From contig NZ_CP015285.1 of assembly GCF_001639105.2 (NCBI RefSeq), positions 1,790,501 to 1,854,500 on the forward strand: 64,000 nt of DNA, read 5' to 3'. The notes below the pieces were generated by a model. The model was not told the DNA's origin, made no database searches, and saw only the letters and a program-made list of their open reading frames with translations. The stretch comes from Azospirillum humicireducens (GTDB lineage: Bacteria; Pseudomonadota; Alphaproteobacteria; Azospirillales; Azospirillaceae). Positions 6,720 through 16,432 of this stretch are shown in pieces; the stretch's first letter is position 1, and every line of letters begins with the position of its first letter. A program made the position numbers and the translations under genes.

Positions 6720-8611
6720 ACGGTTACGACCACGGCGGCCCGGCCGGTTACGGCCAGCCCGGCGGCGGATCAGGTGGCGGCGTGCCCGGCAGCCCGGGCA
6801 GCACCTATGTCCCGCCGCCTGCGCCCTCGCCCTACCAGCAGCAGCCCCAGCAGCCCTCCGCCAAGCCGCGGACGTCCCTGGCGGTCGCACTGGAGCAGAG
6901 CCGCTACCGCCTGCTGGTGACGGCTGCCGTGGTCACGACGGTCTTCACCGCGATCAGCGTCAAGCTGGCGATGGCGACGCTGTTCGCCGGCGGCGGCGAG
7001 CCGCGCCAGCATGTGGCGCTGGAGGTGGACAACACCACCACCAACCGGGCCGACATCGTCGACCGCAACGGCAATCTGCTGGCGACTTCGCTGGTCACCC
7101 AGTCGCTTTTCGCCGATCCCAAGCTGGTCTCGCGCCCGGAAGAGGCCGCGCAGAAGCTGGTCAGCGTCCTGCCGGAACTGGACTACAAGGATTTGGTTGG
7201 CAAGCTCAGCGGCGACCGACGGTTCGTCTGGCTGAAGCGCAACCTGACGCCGAAGCAGCAGGCCGCCGTCCACCGGCTCGGCATTCCCGGCATCGCCTTC
7301 GAGCGGGAGGAGCGGCGCTTCTATCCGGCCGGCCCGCTGACCTCGCATGTGGTCGGCTTCACCGGCATCGACAACAACGGCCTCGCCGGCATGGAGCAGG
7401 GCTTCAACAAGCGCCTGACCGAAGATCCCGGCACGCCCCTGCAGCTGTCCCTCGACCTGCGGCTGCAGCATGTCCTGAAGAAGGAACTGGCCGCGACGGT
7501 TCAGGAGTTCAGCGCCATCGGCGCCGCCGGCATCGTCTTCGACGTGCGCACAGGCGAAGTGCTGGCGATGGTCTCGCTGCCCGACTTCGACCCGCAAGAT
7601 CCGACCGGCCTCAACCCCGACACGCTGTTCAACCGGGCGACGCTCGGCGTGTACGAAATGGGTTCAACTTTCAAGATATTCAATTCTGCATTGGCGTTCG
7701 ACACCGGTAGGATCCGTCCGTCCGACCTGTTCGACGCCAAGAATCCGGTCAAGGTCGGCCGATTCACCATCAACGACTACCACAGCCTGCATCGCGCCCT
7801 GACCGTGGCGGAAGTGTTCCAGCACTCCTCCAACCTCGGCTCCGTGCGCATGGTGCAGCAGGTGGGCATCGCGGCACAGAAGGCTTTCATGACCAGGATG
7901 GGCTTCACCAAGCCCACCGGTCTGGAGTTGCCGGAAAGCGGCTGGCCGCTGGTGCCCAACCCATGGCGCGAGGTCAACAGCTACACCATCTCCTTCGGCC
8001 ACGGCATTTCGGTCAGTCCGATGCACACGGTTGCCGCCGCCGCATCCGTCATCAATGGCGGCCTCTTCCACAAGCCGACCCTGTTGAAGCGCAATTCGGA
8101 CGCCGAAATTCCGACTGAACAGGTCGTGTCGCGACAGACCTCCGATTTGATGCGGCGCATGTTCCGCTTCGTCGTCACCGAAGGAACCGGCAAGTCAGCC
8201 GATGTAAAGGGCTATGTCGTCGGCGGCAAGACCGGAACCGCCGACAAGCAGAAGGGACGGCATTACCAGAAGAACTCGCGCATGTCGTCGTTCCTGGGCG
8301 CCTTCCCCATGCATGACCCGCGCTATGTCGTCTATGTGCTGGTCGACGAGCCGAAGGCCACGGCCAAGACTTACGGCTACGCCACCGGCGGCTGGGTCGC
8401 CGCTCCGGCCGCCGGCCGCATCATCAAGCAGATCGGCCCGTTGCTGAACGTGCCGACGGTGGACGAGAGTTCGCCCGAGATCCTGAACTCCACCTTCCTG
8501 AACGCCGCCGGCTCCACAAATTGGCAGCAATCCCTGCCACCGGTTTCCGCACCACCCCCATCGAAGGGAAGCACCGTTGCGTCTTTCCCAACTCAGACCA
8601 AGCCACGCTGA
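6716..8611 (+). CDS. ftsI: Peptidoglycan D,D-transpeptidase FtsI (PBP3)
   Basis: Septal class B penicillin-binding protein that crosslinks peptide stems at division, in complex with FtsW. It has 631 residues. A cytoplasmic Gly/Pro/Gln-rich tail (about 1-60) precedes one membrane helix (about 67-90, YRLLVTAAVVTTVFTAISV). The PBP dimerisation domain follows (RADIVDRNGNLLATSL). The transpeptidase motifs are all present: STFK with Ser317, SSN at 371-373, and KTG at 505-507. The start overlaps ftsL by ATGA, and the 3' end overlaps murE by 35 bases. The C-terminal 40 residues are Ser/Pro-rich. Confidence 0.97.
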   Translation: MNGYDHGGPAGYGQPGGGSGGGVPGSPGSTYVPPPAPSPYQQQPQQPSAKPRTSLAVALEQSRYRLLVTAAVVTTVFTAISVKLAMATLFAGGGEPRQHVALEVDNTTTNRADIVDRNGNLLATSLVTQSLFADPKLVSRPEEAAQKLVSVLPELDYKDLVGKLSGDRRFVWLKRNLTPKQQAAVHRLGIPGIAFEREERRFYPAGPLTSHVVGFTGIDNNGLAGMEQGFNKRLTEDPGTPLQLSLDLRLQHVLKKELAATVQEFSAIGAAGIVFDVRTGEVLAMVSLPDFDPQDPTGLNPDTLFNRATLGVYEMGSTFKIFNSALAFDTGRIRPSDLFDAKNPVKVGRFTINDYHSLHRALTVAEVFQHSSNLGSVRMVQQVGIAAQKAFMTRMGFTKPTGLELPESGWPLVPNPWREVNSYTISFGHGISVSPMHTVAAAASVINGGLFHKPTLLKRNSDAEIPTEQVVSRQTSDLMRRMFRFVVTEGTGKSADVKGYVVGGKTGTADKQKGRHYQKNSRMSSFLGAFPMHDPRYVVYVLVDEPKATAKTYGYATGGWVAAPAAGRIIKQIGPLLNVPTVDESSPEILNSTFLNAAGSTNWQQSLPPVSAPPPSKGSTVASFPTQTKPR

Positions 8612-10052
8612 CGCCGCTTCCGGCGCGGCCGACCCCGACATCGCCGGGCTGACCGCCGACAGCCGTGCGGTCAGGCCCGGCTTCGTCTTTGCCGCCCTGC
8701 CCGGCGTCAAGGCCGACGGTCGCGCCTTCATCGCCAACGCGCTCGACAAGGGTGCCGTTGCGGTGCTGGCCCCCGAGGGCACGGAGCTGCCCGCCGGCTC
8801 GACCGCCATCCTGCTGACCGATCCCCAGCCCCGCCTCGCCTTCGCGCGCATGGCCGCCGCCTTCCATGGCGGGCGCCAGCCAGAGACGGTTGTGGCGGTG
8901 ACGGGCACCAACGGCAAGACCTCCACCGTCCAGTTCGCCGCCCAGATCTGGACCCGCATGGGGCTGCCAGCCGGCAGCCTCGGCACCCTGGGTCTGCTCG
9001 GCCCCGGCCTGCACGGGTATGGCGGAATGACGACGCCCGATCCGGTGTCGCTTCATCGCGACCTCGCCGCCACCAAGGATGCCGGGATCGATCATCTGGC
9101 GATGGAGGCGTCGAGCCATGGGCTGGACCAGTTCCGGTTGGACGGTGTGGCGATCCGGGCAGCCGGCTTCACCAACCTGACGCTGGACCATCTGGACTAT
9201 CATGTCACGATGGACGCCTATCGCGACGCGAAGGCGATGCTGTTCCAGCGTATACTACCCTCAGGATGCACGGCCGTTCTGAATGCGGACAGTGACGACT
9301 TCCGTTTTTTTGCCGCAATTTGTAACGAACGTGGCCACCGGATCCTGTCCTATGGTCTCGACGGAACCGAGCTTCGGGTGATCGGGGTTGAACCGCGGGC
9401 CCATGGCCAACGCCTCTCCCTGTCGGTGTTCGGCCGCGACGTGACGGTGGACCTGCCGCTGGCGGGTCGCTTCCAGGCCTGGAACGTGCTCTGCGCACTG
9501 GGTCTGGTCATCGGATCCGGCGGCGACGCCGAGCGGGCGCTCGCCACCCTTCCCCTGCTGGAAGGCGTGCCGGGCCGGCTGCAGCATGTCGCGACCCACC
9601 CCAACGGGGCGACGGTCTACGTCGATTTCGCCCACACGCCCGACGCGCTGGAAACGGTGCTTCTGGCGCTGCGGTCGCATGCCTCGCGCCATCTGGTGAC
9701 GGTGTTCGGCTGCGGCGGCGACCGTGACCGCAGCAAGCGGCCGCTGATGGGGGCGCTGGCGGCCAGGCTGGCCGACCGCGCCATCGTCACCGACGACAAC
9801 CCGCGGACCGAGGATCCCGCCTTCGTGCGGGGTCAGGTGCTGGCCGGTGCCGCCGGGGAGCTGGCCGGCAGGCTGGAGGAGATCGGCGACCGGGCCGAGG
9901 CGATCCGCACCGCGGTGCGGCAGCTTCAGCCCGGCGACGTCCTGGTCATCGCCGGCAAGGGGCACGAGCAGGGACAGACGATCGGCACCGAGGTGCGTCC
10001 GTTCGACGATGCGGACGAGGCCCGGAAAGCCGTAGCGGAGGTTGGAGCATGA
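8577..10052 (+). CDS. murE: UDP-N-acetylmuramoyl-L-alanyl-D-glutamate--2,6-diaminopimelate ligase
   Basis: Cytoplasmic Mur ligase adding meso-diaminopimelate to UDP-MurNAc-L-Ala-D-Glu. It has 491 residues. The ATP loop is GTNGKTSTVQ, and the meso-DAP selectivity motif DNPR is present (VTDDNPRTEDP), so DAP rather than lysine is the substrate. Family blocks VTGTNGKTS, TTPDPVSLHR and MEASSHGLDQFR are present. The best start is a TTG at 8577, preceded by GAAGGGA, giving the normal N-terminus MRLSQLRP inside the ftsI 3' end. The next in-frame ATG would remove the UDP-binding N-terminal region. The stop overlaps murF by ATGA. Confidence 0.96.
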   Translation: MRLSQLRPSHADAASGAADPDIAGLTADSRAVRPGFVFAALPGVKADGRAFIANALDKGAVAVLAPEGTELPAGSTAILLTDPQPRLAFARMAAAFHGGRQPETVVAVTGTNGKTSTVQFAAQIWTRMGLPAGSLGTLGLLGPGLHGYGGMTTPDPVSLHRDLAATKDAGIDHLAMEASSHGLDQFRLDGVAIRAAGFTNLTLDHLDYHVTMDAYRDAKAMLFQRILPSGCTAVLNADSDDFRFFAAICNERGHRILSYGLDGTELRVIGVEPRAHGQRLSLSVFGRDVTVDLPLAGRFQAWNVLCALGLVIGSGGDAERALATLPLLEGVPGRLQHVATHPNGATVYVDFAHTPDALETVLLALRSHASRHLVTVFGCGGDRDRSKRPLMGALAARLADRAIVTDDNPRTEDPAFVRGQVLAGAAGELAGRLEEIGDRAEAIRTAVRQLQPGDVLVIAGKGHEQGQTIGTEVRPFDDADEARKAVAEVGA

Positions 10053-11557
10053 GCGACGAGACGGATAAGGCGATCCTCTGGACTGCGGCGGAAGCGGCAG
10101 CCGCCACCGGCGGGCGTCTGGCCGGCTCATCCGCCTGGACCGCCACCGGCGTGACCATCGACAGCCGCAAGGTTGCGCCCGGCGACCTGTTCGTCGCCAT
10201 CCGCGGACCGAATTTCGACGGCCATGCCTTCGTCGCCGCCGCGCTGGCCGCCGGGGCCGCCGCGGCGCTGGTCGACCATCTCCCGGACGGGTTGCCGGCC
10301 AATTCGATTGAAGCCGCGCCGCTTCTGATCACGCCGGTCGATACGCTGGAGGCGATGGCGGCGCTGGGTGCCGCCGGGCGTGCCCGCTGCGGCGCGCGGG
10401 TCGTCGGCGTCACCGGATCCGTCGGCAAGACCGGCACAAAGGAAACGCTGCGCCATGTCCTGTCGGCCCAAGGGCCCACCTATGCCACCGAAGGCAGCCT
10501 GAACAACCATTGGGGCGTGCCGCTGTCGCTCGCCCGCCTGCCGGCATCCAGCACCTTCGGTGTGTTCGAACTGGGGATGAACCATGCCGGGGAGATCGGT
10601 CCGCTGTCGCGGCAGGTCAAACCGCATGTCGCCATCATCACCACGGTGGAAGCGGCGCATCTGGAGTTCTTCTCCGGTGTCGAGGCCATCGCGGATGCCA
10701 AGGCCGAGATCTTCGAAGGGCTGGATGCCGACGGCGTTGCCGTGCTGAACCGCGACAACGAGCAGTATGCCCGGCTGGCCGCCGCCGCAGGCCGCCACGG
10801 TCTGACCAATATCTGGAGCTTCGGCGCGCATGAGGAGGCGGACGCCCGCCTGATCGACTGCTCGCTGCACGCCACCTGCAGCGCGGTGACCGCGGTCATC
10901 CGCGGCGAGCGGCTGCAATATTGCCTGTCGCAGCCCGGCCGGCACTGGGTGATGAACAGCCTCGCGGTGCTTCTGGGGGTGAAGGCGCTGGGCGGCGACG
11001 TCGCCGCGGCGGCGCGCTCCCTGTCCAGCCTGCAGCCGGTCAAGGGCCGCGGCACCCGCAAGCGCATCAAGCTGCCCCAGGGCGCCTTCACCCTGATCGA
11101 CGAGAGCTACAATGCCAGCCCCGCCGCCGTGGCCGCGACCCTGGAGGTGCTGGGCAAGATCGATCCCGGCGCCGGTGGACGCCGCATCGCCGTGTTGGGC
11201 GACATGCGCGAGCTTGGCGAGCGTGCCGATACGCTGCACATCGCATTGGCCGATCCTTTGCGCGCCGCGCAGGTCGATACCGTCTTCGCCTGCGGCCCGC
11301 ACATGAAGGCGCTGTTCGACCGGTTGCCGGAAACCATGCGCGGCGCCTGGGCCGAAACCAGCGTGGAGTTGGCACCCATCGTGACCGCGGCCGTAAAAGG
11401 CGGCGACGTTATCATGGTCAAGGGGTCATTGGGCAGTCGTACAGGTCTGGTCGTCGATGCGCTCGCAGCACTCGACAGCGGACGCGAAAGCGAGGACAAA
11501 GCCGCCTCCCAACCCACCAACCAGCCGCAGGCGGCCGCGCAAGGCCCGCGAGGCTGA
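10049..11557 (+). CDS. murF: UDP-N-acetylmuramoyl-tripeptide--D-alanyl-D-alanine ligase
   Basis: Adds D-Ala-D-Ala to UDP-MurNAc-tripeptide, the last cytoplasmic step before lipid I. It has 502 residues against about 450 usual. The ATP loop reads GVTGSVGKTGTKE, and LIDESYNASPAAV and FELGMNHAGEIG are family blocks. The N-terminal domain has the VTIDSRKVAPGDLFVA block. The extra length is a C-terminal tail after about residue 470 (Ser/Gln/Ala-rich, DSGRESEDKAAS onwards) with no recognisable fold. The start overlaps murE by ATGA, and mraY begins 9 bases after the stop. Confidence 0.96.
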   Translation: MSDETDKAILWTAAEAAAATGGRLAGSSAWTATGVTIDSRKVAPGDLFVAIRGPNFDGHAFVAAALAAGAAAALVDHLPDGLPANSIEAAPLLITPVDTLEAMAALGAAGRARCGARVVGVTGSVGKTGTKETLRHVLSAQGPTYATEGSLNNHWGVPLSLARLPASSTFGVFELGMNHAGEIGPLSRQVKPHVAIITTVEAAHLEFFSGVEAIADAKAEIFEGLDADGVAVLNRDNEQYARLAAAAGRHGLTNIWSFGAHEEADARLIDCSLHATCSAVTAVIRGERLQYCLSQPGRHWVMNSLAVLLGVKALGGDVAAAARSLSSLQPVKGRGTRKRIKLPQGAFTLIDESYNASPAAVAATLEVLGKIDPGAGGRRIAVLGDMRELGERADTLHIALADPLRAAQVDTVFACGPHMKALFDRLPETMRGAWAETSVELAPIVTAAVKGGDVIMVKGSLGSRTGLVVDALAALDSGRESEDKAASQPTNQPQAAAQGPRG

Positions 11558-11566
11558 CGGACCCAA

Positions 11567-12652
11567 ATGCTCTACAACCTCCTCTTCGGACTGGCCGACG
11601 TCTTCACGCCGTTCAACCTGTTCCGCTACCTGACCTTCCGCACCGGCGGCGCCGTGATCACGTCGCTGGTCATCAGCTTCGTGTTCTTTCCGCGCCTGAT
11701 CGCCTGGCTGAAGCGCAAGCAGGGCGAAGGACAGCCCATCCGCGCCGACGGGCCGGAGAGCCATTTCAAGAAGAAGGGCACGCCCACCATGGGCGGCCTG
11801 ATGATCCTGATCGCCATGACGGTCAGCACCCTGCTGTGGGCCGACCTGACCAACGCCTATATCTGGATCGTCCTGCTGGTGACCATCGGCTACGGCCTGA
11901 TCGGATTCGGCGACGATTACCTGAAGCTGACCAAGCGCAACACCAAGGGACTGTCCGGCCGCTTCCGCCTGGGATGGGAGATCGCCATCGGGCTGGTGGC
12001 ATCGGCACTCATCATGTGGGTGTCGGCCCCACCGCTGTCAGGCGGCGTCGCCGTACCCTTCGTGAAGGATTTCCTGATCCAGCTGTCCTGGTTCTTCGTG
12101 CCCTTCGGCGCCTTCATCATGGTCGGCGCCTCGAACTCGGTGAACCTGACCGACGGGCTGGACGGGTTGGCCATCGTGCCGACGATGATCGCAGCCGGCT
12201 GTTTCGGCCTGATCTCCTACCTGTCGGGCAACGCCATCTTCGCCAACTACCTGCAAATCCATCATGTGCCGGGCTCCGGCGAACTCGCGGTGTTCTGCGG
12301 CGCCCTGGTCGGCGCCGGGTTGGGCTTCCTCTGGTACAATGCCCCGCCGGCCATGGTCTTCATGGGCGACACCGGGTCGCTGTCGCTGGGCGGTGCGCTC
12401 GGCGCCGTCAGCGTGGTGACCAAGCACGAGATCGTGCTGGCCATCATCGGCGGCCTGTTCGTGCTGGAAACCGTGTCGGTGATCGTGCAGGTGGCCTCCT
12501 TCAAGCTGACCGGCAAGCGGGTGTTCCGCATGGCGCCGCTGCACCATCATTTCGAGAAGAAGGGCTGGGCCGAACCGACGGTGGTGATCCGCTTCTGGAT
12601 CATCGCCTCAATCCTGGCGCTGGTCGGCCTGTCCACCCTGAAGCTGCGCTGA
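11567..12652 (+). CDS. mraY: Phospho-N-acetylmuramoyl-pentapeptide transferase
   Basis: Polytopic inner-membrane enzyme that transfers phospho-MurNAc-pentapeptide to undecaprenyl phosphate to make lipid I. It has 361 residues and about ten membrane helices, the standard size. Catalytic and metal-binding blocks are visible: [40 protein letters not shown] and the histidine motif [15 protein letters not shown]. The segment GTPTMGGLM is diagnostic. The ATG follows murF by 9 bases, and murD follows after 14 bases. Confidence 0.98.
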   Translation: MLYNLLFGLADVFTPFNLFRYLTFRTGGAVITSLVISFVFFPRLIAWLKRKQGEGQPIRADGPESHFKKKGTPTMGGLMILIAMTVSTLLWADLTNAYIWIVLLVTIGYGLIGFGDDYLKLTKRNTKGLSGRFRLGWEIAIGLVASALIMWVSAPPLSGGVAVPFVKDFLIQLSWFFVPFGAFIMVGASNSVNLTDGLDGLAIVPTMIAAGCFGLISYLSGNAIFANYLQIHHVPGSGELAVFCGALVGAGLGFLWYNAPPAMVFMGDTGSLSLGGALGAVSVVTKHEIVLAIIGGLFVLETVSVIVQVASFKLTGKRVFRMAPLHHHFEKKGWAEPTVVIRFWIIASILALVGLSTLKLR

Positions 12653-12666
12653 GGGAGGCCACGGCG

Positions 12667-14076
12667 ATGATCGACCTGTTCTATATGCAGGAGCTGCCCG
12701 TCGCGGTGATGGGGCTGGGCAAGTCCGGCCTCGCCACCGCCCGCGCGCTGCGCGACAGCGGGGCGGAGGTGCGGGTGTGGGACGACAACCCCGCCTCGCG
12801 CGCCGCCGCCGAGGCCGAGGGCTTCGCCGTGGTCGATCTCGCCACCGCCGACCTGTCGGACCTGACCACCATCGTCTGGTCGCCCGGCATCCCCCACAGC
12901 TTCCCCAAGCCGCACCCGGTCGCCGAGCGTGCCAAGGCCATGGGGATCGAACTGGTCTGCGACATCGAACTGCTGGGCCGGGCGGAACGCGACTGCGCCT
13001 TCATCGGCATCACCGGCACCAACGGGAAATCGACCACCACCACCCTCATCGGCCACATCATGGCCGCCGCCGGGCGCAGGGCCGTGGTCGGCGGCAATCT
13101 TGGCACGCCGGTGCTGACCTTCGATCCGATCGGGGCCGGCAACACTTGCGTCCTGGAGATGTCGAGCTATCAGCTGGAACTGACCCACTCCATCACCTTC
13201 GACATCGCCGTCCTGCTGAACATCACGCCCGACCACCTCGCCCGCCATGGCGGGATGGACGGCTACATCGCCGCCAAGAAACTGGTTTTCCACCGTCAGA
13301 CCTGGCCGCGCACCGCGGTGATCGGCGTGGACGACGAGCATTGCCGGAAGATCCACGCCGACCTCGTGGCGGCCGGCGACCAGCGCATCTGGCCGGTCTC
13401 CGCCCTGGGGCCGATTGCTGGCGGCGTCTATGCCGCCGACGGCTGGCTGATCGACGACACCGACGGCGAGGCCGCCCGCGTGGTGGACCTCTCCACCCTG
13501 CCCACCCTGCTGGGCACCCACAACCGGCAGAACGCCGCCGCCGCCTTCGCCGCCTGCAAGGCCGCCGGCCTGCCGGTGCCGGCCATCGCCGCGGCGATGA
13601 CGACCTTCCCCGGCCTCGCCCACCGGCAGCAGCTGGTCGGCGAGGCGGACGGCGTGCGCTTCGTCAACGACAGCAAGGCGACCAACGCCGACGCGACGGA
13701 GAAGGCTCTGGCGACCTTCGATCCGATCTACTGGATCCTCGGCGGACAGGCCAAGGACACCGGGCTGAACGGGCTGGAGGGATATATGGGCCGTGTCCGC
13801 CACGCTTTCCTGATCGGCGAGGCACAGGAACAATTCGCCGCATGGCTTGACGCGCAAGCCGTTGCTTATACACGGTGCGGAACGCTGGATATCGCAACCG
13901 CGAAGGCGGCCGGTCTGGCTCTGGCGGAACGGCTGGAGGGCTCTTGCGTGCTGTTGTCCCCAGCTTGCGCATCGTGGGATCAGTTTGCCAATTTCGAGCA
14001 GCGCGGCGAGGCGTTCGCAGCCTATGTCGCGGACATACTCGGCGCGCGCGCCGCGACGAGCGGGGGCGCTGAATGA
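12667..14076 (+). CDS. murD: UDP-N-acetylmuramoyl-L-alanine--D-glutamate ligase
   Basis: Cytoplasmic Mur ligase adding D-glutamate to UDP-MurNAc-L-Ala. It has 469 residues. The N-terminus VAVMGLGKSGLATARAL is the UDP-binding Rossmann-like domain. The ATP loop is GITGTNGKSTTTTL, followed by VLEMSSYQLE, INDSKATNADATEKAL-type and LLSPACASWDQFANFEQRG blocks. The frame is open far upstream, through mraY, but the ATG at 12667, preceded by GAGGGAGG, gives the family start. The stop overlaps ftsW by ATGA. Confidence 0.97.
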   Translation: MIDLFYMQELPVAVMGLGKSGLATARALRDSGAEVRVWDDNPASRAAAEAEGFAVVDLATADLSDLTTIVWSPGIPHSFPKPHPVAERAKAMGIELVCDIELLGRAERDCAFIGITGTNGKSTTTTLIGHIMAAAGRRAVVGGNLGTPVLTFDPIGAGNTCVLEMSSYQLELTHSITFDIAVLLNITPDHLARHGGMDGYIAAKKLVFHRQTWPRTAVIGVDDEHCRKIHADLVAAGDQRIWPVSALGPIAGGVYAADGWLIDDTDGEAARVVDLSTLPTLLGTHNRQNAAAAFAACKAAGLPVPAIAAAMTTFPGLAHRQQLVGEADGVRFVNDSKATNADATEKALATFDPIYWILGGQAKDTGLNGLEGYMGRVRHAFLIGEAQEQFAAWLDAQAVAYTRCGTLDIATAKAAGLALAERLEGSCVLLSPACASWDQFANFEQRGEAFAAYVADILGARAATSGGAE

Positions 14077-15194
14077 TCACCTTCGACCGTACCGACCAAT
14101 CGATCTTCGGCCGCTGGTGGTGGACCGTCGACCGCTGGCAGTTGGGCGCCATCGCCCTGCTGATGTTCCTCGGCACGGTCCTGATCACCGCGGCAAGCCC
14201 GCCGGTCGCCGAGCGCATCGGCATCCAGGACACCTTCTATTTCGTCGAACGCCACCTGATGATGCTGATCCCGGCGATCATCATCATGGTCGGCGTCTCG
14301 CTGCTCAGTCCGCGCGGGGTTCGGCGGGTGGCGCTGGGCGTCTTCCTGTCCTCCGTCCTGCTTGTCTTCGCCACCCTGGTGGTGGGCATGGAGATCAAGG
14401 GGGCTCGGCGCTGGATCCACATCCCCGGCCTGTCGATCCAGCCGTCGGAGTTCGTCAAGCCCGCCTTCGCGGTGGTGGCGGCATGGCTGTTCTCGCTGTC
14501 GCGCACCAACCCCGGCTTCCCCGGCGCGCTGGTGTCGATCGTGCTCTACGGCATCACCGTGGCCGGACTGATCCTGCAGCCCGACCTGGGCATGACCTTC
14601 GTCGTCTCAGCCGTGTGGTTCACCCAATTCTTCCTGGCCGGGCTGAACCTGGTGCTGGTGATGGGTCTCGGCGGGCTGGGCGTGGTCGGGCTGATCGGCG
14701 CCTACTATACGCTGCCGCACGTCACCAGCCGCATCGACCGCTTCCTCGACCCCCATGCAGGTGACAATTATCAGGTCAACCGGTCGCTGGAGGCTTTCGC
14801 CAACGGCGGTCTGATGGGCACCGGCCCCGGCCAGGGCACGGTGAAGTTCTATCTTCCCGACAGCCATGCCGACTTCATCTTCGCCGTAGCCGGGGAGGAG
14901 CTCGGGTTGATCTTCTGCCTTGGGCTGGTGGTTTTGTTCGCATTCGTTGTGCTGCGTGGGTTCGCTCGTGTCTTCAACGACAACAATTATTTCGTTTTGC
15001 TGGCGACCGCCGGTCTTCTGATCCAGTTCGGGCTTCAGGCGGCGATCAACATGGGATCGTCCTTGCATCTTATGCCGACGAAGGGCATGACCCTGCCGTT
15101 CATTTCCTATGGCGGCTCCTCGCTGCTGGCACTCGGGTTCGGCATGGGCATGGTTCTGGCTTTGACACGCAAACGCTTCGGCCCTGCGGAATGA
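14073..15194 (+). CDS. ftsW: Septal peptidoglycan polymerase FtsW (SEDS family)
   Basis: SEDS-family glycosyltransferase that polymerises lipid II at the septum together with FtsI. It has 373 residues and about ten membrane helices. Family blocks seen: IHIPGLSIQPSEFVKPAF, LMGTGPGQGTVKFYLPDSH, DFIFAVAGEELGL and KGMTLPFISYGGSSLL. The start overlaps murD by ATGA, and the stop overlaps murG by ATGA. FtsW rather than RodA is chosen because of its place between murD and murG. Confidence 0.97.
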   Translation: MITFDRTDQSIFGRWWWTVDRWQLGAIALLMFLGTVLITAASPPVAERIGIQDTFYFVERHLMMLIPAIIIMVGVSLLSPRGVRRVALGVFLSSVLLVFATLVVGMEIKGARRWIHIPGLSIQPSEFVKPAFAVVAAWLFSLSRTNPGFPGALVSIVLYGITVAGLILQPDLGMTFVVSAVWFTQFFLAGLNLVLVMGLGGLGVVGLIGAYYTLPHVTSRIDRFLDPHAGDNYQVNRSLEAFANGGLMGTGPGQGTVKFYLPDSHADFIFAVAGEELGLIFCLGLVVLFAFVVLRGFARVFNDNNYFVLLATAGLLIQFGLQAAINMGSSLHLMPTKGMTLPFISYGGSSLLALGFGMGMVLALTRKRFGPAE

Positions 15195-16432
15195 GGAGAG
15201 CGACGGATTTGGACCCCATCGCGCACAAGGCGATCGTGCTGGCCGCGGGCGGCACCGGCGGGCATATGTTCCCGGCCGAGGCGCTGGCGCGCGAGCTGCT
15301 GGCCCGCGGCCGCGCCGTGACGCTGGTGACCGACAAGCGCGGCCATGCCTTTGGCGACAACCTGCCGGAAGTGCCGGTCCATCGCATCCGCGCCGCCTCC
15401 CCCGGCGCCGGAATCGCCGGCAAGCTGAAGGCCGCCCTGCAGATGGGGCTGGGGTTGCTGGAAGCGCGCGCGCTGATGCGGCAGCTCGAGCCCGCCGCGG
15501 TGGTCGGCTTCGGCGGCTACCCGTCCGTTCCAACCGTCTATGCCGCCATCCAATCCAAGCTGCCGGCCCTGCTGCACGAGCAGAACGCCGTCCTCGGCCG
15601 CGCCAACCGGATGCTGATCGCGGGCGCCCGCCGCATCGCCGTCGCCTTCCCCGGCATCGAGAAGCTGGGCGAGGCGCAGCGCGCCAAGATCGTCCGCACC
15701 GGCAACCCGGTCCGTCCCGCCGTCGCCGCCCGCCGCCTCTCCCCCTACGAGGCGCCGCAGCCCGGCGGTCCCGTCCGCCTGCTGGTGATGGGCGGCAGCC
15801 AGGGCGCCCGCGTCTTTTCCGAGGTGATCCCCGCCGCGCTGGCCCTGCTGCCGGAGAACCTCCGCGCCCGCATCCATCTGGCGCAGCAATGCCGGCCCGA
15901 AGACCTGGAAGCCGCCCGCGATGCGCTGGAGCCGCTGGGCCTCGCCCGGCTGGAGCTGCAGACCTTCTTCCGCGACGTGCCGGAACGGCTGGCCGCCTGC
16001 CACCTCGCCGTCACCCGCGCCGGCGCTTCCACCATCGCCGAGCTGACCTGCGTCGGACGCCCGGCGATCCTGGTGCCCTACCCGCACGCCACCGACGACC
16101 ACCAGACCGCCAACGCCCGCCATCTTGCCGAGGTCGGCGCCGCCTGGCTGGTGCCGCAGCCCGCCTTCACCGCGGGCGCACTGGCCGAACGGCTGTCCGC
16201 CCTGTTGGCCGACCCGCAGCCATTGTCCGCCGCGGCTCGGGCCGCCCATGGCTGGGGCACCGCCGACGCCGCCAGCGCCCTGGCCGACGCCGTTCTGGCG
16301 ATGCTGGACGACGGCTTGCCGAAGCTACACGGCGCCGACGCCGGGTCCGACCCGACCACGACCGACCACGACCGATCCCACAACGCCCGGCGCTCATCCG
16401 CCGGCGCCAGCGCCAAGGGGGCCGCGGAATGA
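15191..16432 (+). CDS. murG: UDP-N-acetylglucosamine--MurNAc-(pentapeptide) pyrophosphoryl-undecaprenol GlcNAc transferase
   Basis: Peripheral inner-membrane GT-B glycosyltransferase converting lipid I to lipid II. It has 413 residues, longer than the usual 355-370. The donor/acceptor loop VLAAGGTGGHMFPAEALA, the block VVGFGGYPSVPT, LLVMGGSQGARVFSE and LTRAGASTIAELTCVGRP-type motifs are present. The last 45 residues are a hydrophilic Asp/Ser/Thr tail that includes a short DNA direct repeat (CGACCACGACCGACCACGAC near 16356). An alternative start at 15209 (TTG) would trim six residues. The stop overlaps the next small ORF by ATGA. Confidence 0.96.
   Translation: MRRATDLDPIAHKAIVLAAGGTGGHMFPAEALARELLARGRAVTLVTDKRGHAFGDNLPEVPVHRIRAASPGAGIAGKLKAALQMGLGLLEARALMRQLEPAAVVGFGGYPSVPTVYAAIQSKLPALLHEQNAVLGRANRMLIAGARRIAVAFPGIEKLGEAQRAKIVRTGNPVRPAVAARRLSPYEAPQPGGPVRLLVMGGSQGARVFSEVIPAALALLPENLRARIHLAQQCRPEDLEAARDALEPLGLARLELQTFFRDVPERLAACHLAVTRAGASTIAELTCVGRPAILVPYPHATDDHQTANARHLAEVGAAWLVPQPAFTAGALAERLSALLADPQPLSAAARAAHGWGTADAASALADAVLAMLDDGLPKLHGADAGSDPTTTDHDRSHNARRSSAGASAKGAAE

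Noticed and set aside
10921..12666. Frame that appears to fuse sequence upstream onto murD
   Set aside because: It is an out-of-frame shadow of murF and mraY. The MurD family start is at 12667 with a ribosome site.
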